From the NCBI GenBank assembly GCA_910586005.1, contig CAJUHG010000040.1, positions 1 to 26,404 of the forward strand: DNA of 26,404 bases, read 5' to 3'. Below the pieces are notes generated by a model. The model was not told the DNA's origin, made no database searches, and saw only the letters and a program-made list of their open reading frames with translations. Source of the stretch: an uncultured Lachnospiraceae bacterium. Lineage in GTDB: Bacteria > Bacillota > Clostridia > Lachnospirales > Lachnospiraceae. A program made the position numbers and the translations under genes. Below are positions 23,031 to 26,404 of this stretch, in pieces. Each line of letters starts with the position of its first letter. Position 1 is the stretch's first letter.

Positions 23031-24767
23031 CTATCCTTCTACTCGCTTAATAGCTCCAAATTTACATAATTGTTCACATAATCCACAACCATTACACATG
23101 GTATCATCAATTGCAATTGTTCCATCCTCTTTTTTTGTCAAAGCAGGACAACCAGGTTTTAAACAAAGCCCACATTTTTTACATGCATCTTCCACTGGTT
23201 TACATTTATATGGAAATACATTTCCTTTTAAGAGAACACAAGGTGCTTTTGTAATAATAACAGAAACTTGATCTCTTGCTACTTCTTCTTTTACAATTTT
23301 TTCTAATTTTTCAGTATCAAAAGCATCTACCTCTGTCACATGCTCAATTCCCATTGCCTTACATAATTGATAAATATTAATGGCAGGAACAATTTCTCCT
23401 TTTAACGTTTTTCCAGTAGCAGCATGGTCCTGATGTCCTGTCATTCCTGTTGTAGAATTGTCTAAAATAATCACTGTCCCTGTTGCCTGATTATAAACCA
23501 TATTCATTAAAGAATTTACACCTGTATGCATAAAGGTAGAATCTCCAATGACAGCTACCCAATTTTTAATATAATCTTTTCCTTTTGCTTTTTCCATTCC
23601 ATGTAAAGTAGAAATACTTGCGCCCATACAGATAGTTGTATCAATTACATTTAAAGGAGGAACTGCACCAAGCGTATAGCAGCCAATATCACCTGCCGCA
23701 TGAATACCCAATCGATTTAATATAGAATAAACACTTCTATGAGGGCATCCAGGACATAAAATTGGAGGTCTTGCAGGAACTTTTGCTGGTTCTTGATTGC
23801 AAATAGTTTCCTTTAATAATTTTTCTCTTATCATGTTAGCAGAATATTCACCTTGTATTGTAAAAATTTCTTTTCCTATTGCATCAATTCCCCAAGATTT
23901 TACTTGTTCTTCAATCACTGGTTCTAATTCTTCAAATATGTATAATTTATCCACTTTGGAAGCAAATTCTTCAATTAATTTTCTTGGAAGTGGATGTACC
24001 ATACCAAGTTTTAATACAGAAGCATTGGGACAGGCTTCTTTTACATATTGATAAGGAATACCACTAGTAATAAATCCAATAGAAGTATCTTGGTATTCCA
24101 CTTTATTAATAGGAAAATCACTACCATCTTCTGCCATAGCTTTCATTCTCTTTTCCACATAAACGTGACGCCCTATGGCATTTGCTGGCATCATAACAAA
24201 CTTTCCAGGATTTCTCTCATAGAGTTTATCTTCTATTTCTACTCTGTCTTCTAAAGTAACTGTTCCTTGGGAATGTGCCAAACGTGTAGTAGTTCTAACA
24301 ATCACAGGTGTGTCATATTTTTCACTTAGTTCATATGCAAATTTTACAAAATCCTTTGCTTCTTGACTATCAGAAGGTTCCAAAACAGGGACCATAGCAG
24401 CTCTCGCAACACATCTTGTATCTTGCTCATTTTGTGAACTGTAAAGTCCAGGATCATCTGCTGCAACCAAAACCAAACCTCCATTTACACCTCCATAAGA
24501 AATGGTATACAATGGGTCACTTGCCACATTTACACCTACATGTTTCATGGAAGCCATAGCTCTTACACCACTAATCGAAGCTCCGATTGCTACTTCTGTA
24601 GCCACTTTTTCATTTGGGGACCACTCTGCATATATTTCTTGATATAAAGCAATATTTTCACTAATTTCTGTACTTGGTGTACCAGGATATGCAGCAGAAA
24701 CCTTGACCCCTGCTTCATAGGCACCTCTGGCAATTGCCTCATTTCCCAACATAATTTTTGTATTCAA
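23031..24767 (-). CDS. iorA: Indolepyruvate:ferredoxin oxidoreductase, alpha subunit
   Basis: This 578-residue large subunit holds thiamine diphosphate and two [4Fe-4S] clusters. The N-terminal pyrimidine-binding domain starts MLGNEAIARGAYEAGV. The thiamine-pyrophosphate domain is near residues 340-450 (CPGCPHRSVY, GDIGCYTLGA, and GDSTFMHTG followed by ILDNSTTGMTG). The C-terminal ferredoxin domain has CKKCGLCLKPGCP and CNGCGLCEQLC. The start is a TTG at 24767, 9 bases after GGAAG; an ATG five codons later is too far from the site. Only one base separates it from the stop of the ligase upstream. The length is at the short end for IorA. Confidence 0.94.
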   Translation of the reverse strand: MNTKIMLGNEAIARGAYEAGVKVSAAYPGTPSTEISENIALYQEIYAEWSPNEKVATEVAIGASISGVRAMASMKHVGVNVASDPLYTISYGGVNGGLVLVAADDPGLYSSQNEQDTRCVARAAMVPVLEPSDSQEAKDFVKFAYELSEKYDTPVIVRTTTRLAHSQGTVTLEDRVEIEDKLYERNPGKFVMMPANAIGRHVYVEKRMKAMAEDGSDFPINKVEYQDTSIGFITSGIPYQYVKEACPNASVLKLGMVHPLPRKLIEEFASKVDKLYIFEELEPVIEEQVKSWGIDAIGKEIFTIQGEYSANMIREKLLKETICNQEPAKVPARPPILCPGCPHRSVYSILNRLGIHAAGDIGCYTLGAVPPLNVIDTTICMGASISTLHGMEKAKGKDYIKNWVAVIGDSTFMHTGVNSLMNMVYNQATGTVIILDNSTTGMTGHQDHAATGKTLKGEIVPAINIYQLCKAMGIEHVTEVDAFDTEKLEKIVKEEVARDQVSVIITKAPCVLLKGNVFPYKCKPVEDACKKCGLCLKPGCPALTKKEDGTIAIDDTMCNGCGLCEQLCKFGAIKRVEG

Positions 24768-24768
24768 T

Positions 24769-26073
24769 TTATTGCACTTCCTTTCTTAAGTCCTTTACTC
24801 TTTGGGCTTTTCCCTCAAATCGTTGTAATGTATTTGGAGATTCTAAGCGAATTTTTGCATCCAATCCTAACACGATGCGCAGTTTATGTTTAATTTTCTT
24901 CTCCAAAGCTTCCAATTCTTTATAAGAATCTGCGGCTTTTACAAGCTCTACCCGAATTTCTAATATATCTGCATGATTTTTTCTTGTAACAATAATTTCA
25001 TAATGAGGGCCAATTTCATCAATACCAAGAAGTACTTCTTCAATTTGACTTGGAAATACATTAACACCACGAATTTTGAGCATATCATCTGTTCTTCCAT
25101 CTAAATTTTCCATACGTACCGTTGTTCTGCCACATTTACAAGGTTCATAGATAAGTTTTGTCACATCTTTGGTGCGATAACGTATCAAGGGAAGAGCTTC
25201 TTTATAGATACAAGTGATTACTAATTCCCCCTTTTCTCCTGCTGGAAGTACCTCCTCCGTCTTAGGATCAATAATCTCTGGAATAAAGAAATCTTCATTG
25301 ATATGCATGCCACAAAGCTGTTCACATTCTCCAGACACCCCTGGACCCATAAGTTCACTCATTCCATAATTGGAAGTCACTAGCATATCTTCTCCCCAAA
25401 GTTTGTGCATTTCTGTGCGCATTGCCTCAGTCAAAAGTTCACTTCCTACTAGTCCTATTTTCACTTTCAAATCTGTTTTTGGATCAAGTCCCATTTGCTT
25501 TGCTACTTCTCCAATACGAAGTGCATAAGAGGGAGTTGCAACCAGAAGTGTGGTACCAAAATCTTTCATAAACATAATCTGTTTTTCTGTATTCCCAGTT
25601 GAGGATGGCACAATTGCTGCTCCCATATTTTCTAATCCAAAGTGTAACCCTAAGGCTCCCGTGAACATCCCATAACCAAAACAAATCTGTGCTACGTCTT
25701 TTTCTGTTGCACCACCCATAGCAGCAATACGAGAAACACATTCTGTCCAAACTTCTAAATCTTTCTTTGTATATCCTACAACTGTAGGTTTTCCAGTAGT
25801 ACCACTAGAAGCATGAATACGCACAAGTTCATCCTTTGGAACAGCAAATAATCCAAAAGGATAATTATCCCTCATATCTTGCTTTGTAATAAAGGGCAGT
25901 TTCTTAAGATCTTGCAAGGTTTTAATATCCTCTGGTTTTACTCCTGCGTCTTCCATTTTCAGGCGATATGACTCAACCTTTTCATAAACTCGCTTTACTG
26001 TCTCTTGAAGTCTCTGTAGCTGAAGGGCTTCCATTTCAGCTCTTGACATCGTTTCTTCTTTTGCCCAAATCAT
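24769..26073 (-). CDS. paaK: Phenylacetate-CoA ligase family protein (first gene of the operon)
   Basis: This 434-residue adenylate-forming ligase is similar throughout to the one at 21111-22409; both begin MIW and share YPFGLFA and HASSGTTGK. The A5 region is YGMSELMGPGVSGEC, with YRTKDVT and GVNVFPSQIE further on. The cysteine pair PCKCGRT is kept, while the first group has changed to GECEQLC. The ATG at 26073 follows AAGGAGAAAG. A good promoter at 26242-26270 leaves a leader of about 160 bases. It heads paaK-iorA-iorB-paaK-ACT. Two ligases around one oxidoreductase suggest two substrates or two directions of the reaction (inference). Confidence 0.88.
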   Translation of the reverse strand: MIWAKEETMSRAEMEALQLQRLQETVKRVYEKVESYRLKMEDAGVKPEDIKTLQDLKKLPFITKQDMRDNYPFGLFAVPKDELVRIHASSGTTGKPTVVGYTKKDLEVWTECVSRIAAMGGATEKDVAQICFGYGMFTGALGLHFGLENMGAAIVPSSTGNTEKQIMFMKDFGTTLLVATPSYALRIGEVAKQMGLDPKTDLKVKIGLVGSELLTEAMRTEMHKLWGEDMLVTSNYGMSELMGPGVSGECEQLCGMHINEDFFIPEIIDPKTEEVLPAGEKGELVITCIYKEALPLIRYRTKDVTKLIYEPCKCGRTTVRMENLDGRTDDMLKIRGVNVFPSQIEEVLLGIDEIGPHYEIIVTRKNHADILEIRVELVKAADSYKELEALEKKIKHKLRIVLGLDAKIRLESPNTLQRFEGKAQRVKDLRKEVQ

Positions 26074-26241
26074 TTTGCTTTCTCCTTCATTTTTTATTTC
26101 TAGATAACTGCATCCATTTTATATATGGCCTCAACCATGAACATCATACTCTATAAGTCTGATTTTACTTCCTACAAAAAAACACACCATAGAAATGTAT
26201 TTCTTAATTTTCACAGGAGTAACATATAATTATACTTTGTA

Positions 26242-26270
26242 ATTATAACATGAGAAGCAACAATGTGCAA
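26242..26270 (-). promoter_or_regulatory. Promoter of the paaK-iorAB operon
   Basis: On the minus strand TTGCAC (26270-26265) and a perfect TATAAT (26247-26242) are 17 bases apart. Transcription would begin near 26235, giving an untranslated leader of about 160 bases with only minor hairpins such as AGAAA/TTTCT. Confidence 0.75.
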
Positions 26271-26282
26271 ACTATCACTGAT

Positions 26283-26321
26283 AAAGAGCAGTTGCAAAAT
26301 TAAATTTTGCAACTGCTCTTT
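26283..26321. terminator. Perfect 19-bp palindromic terminator
   Basis: Bases 26283-26301 and 26303-26321 are exact inverse copies around a single A, with the core GAGCAGTTGC. An A run precedes and a T run follows on the plus strand; the minus strand has TTTAT after the stem. It lies between the stop of the edge gene at 26350 and the paaK promoter, so its expected job is to end the minus-strand edge gene. Confidence 0.85.
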
Positions 26322-26349
26322 TTACTTTTAACAAAGTCAATTGTACTTC

Positions 26350-26404
26350 TTATTTTTTAATCTTTACTTTCTTAACTGCACTATAAGCTCCACAAATGTT
26401 CTTC
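26350..26404 (-). CDS. 3' end of an unidentified protein, probably a surface or fibronectin-type domain
   Basis: Only the last 17 codons are in the window. They read KNICGAYSAVKKVKIKK and then a TAA at 26350. The YSAVKKVKIKK ending is like the last strand of fibronectin type III or Ig-like repeats in clostridial secreted proteins, which is a weak basis for a call. The codon boundary is at 26403. A palindromic terminator follows. Confidence 0.45.
   Translation of the reverse strand, partial: KNICGAYSAVKKVKIKK

Noticed and set aside
1..26404. CRISPR array, tRNA or rRNA genes, prophage or insertion-sequence transposase
   Set aside because: No regularly spaced repeats, no cloverleaf with a GGTTCGA-type loop, and no transposase or integrase motif was seen on either strand.

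Overview
This window is a low-GC chromosomal segment whose gene content and intergenic style fit an anaerobic, spore-forming Clostridia, most likely Lachnospiraceae (inference). The pointers are a YtvI-type sporulation membrane protein, the tig-clpP-clpX-lon-engB block, ferredoxin-dependent indolepyruvate oxidoreductase with PaaK-type ligases, and many strong AGGAGG-like ribosome sites. No phage, plasmid, CRISPR, rRNA or tRNA genes were seen. Nearly all genes lie on the minus strand. The exception is a histidine phosphatase at 443-1159.

Layout. 1-174 is the start of a response regulator that runs off the left edge, divergent from the histidine phosphatase. 1390-2511 is ytvI. From right to left, 11860-2732 carries tig, clpP, clpX, lon, engB and then a zinc ABC uptake system (znuA, znuC, znuB). 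A 20-codon ORF with a strong ribosome site overlaps the engB start. 12469-13455 is a DRE-TIM aldolase-like enzyme with its own near-consensus promoter. 13571-17325 is a two-gene heterodimeric ABC exporter followed by an easily missed 48-residue cysteine-rich protein. 17939-20369 holds a metal-dependent amidohydrolase and a Na+/solute symporter. 20601-26073 is a peripheral amino acid or arylacetate operon (paaK, iorA, iorB, paaK, ACT protein) behind a good promoter at 26242-26270. The right edge carries the 3' end of another minus-strand gene, ended by a strong palindromic terminator.

The protein genes are mostly recognisable housekeeping or fermentation genes. The least explained material is intergenic. 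Three positions (about 4367-4447, 9735-9807 and 17403-17490) share one architecture: a hairpin, then TTGC, then a stem enclosing a second hairpin and a linker of about 10 bases, closed by GCA(A). Their stem sequences differ but still pair. A second dispersed palindrome-rich family occurs at 1176-1285 and 20469-20591. A separate, strongly folded block of about 200 bp lies just upstream of the tig promoter, and a 168-bp segment bounded by 25-bp inverted repeats sits in front of the exporter genes. These look like dispersed structured elements of unknown function and are the best candidates here for something undescribed.
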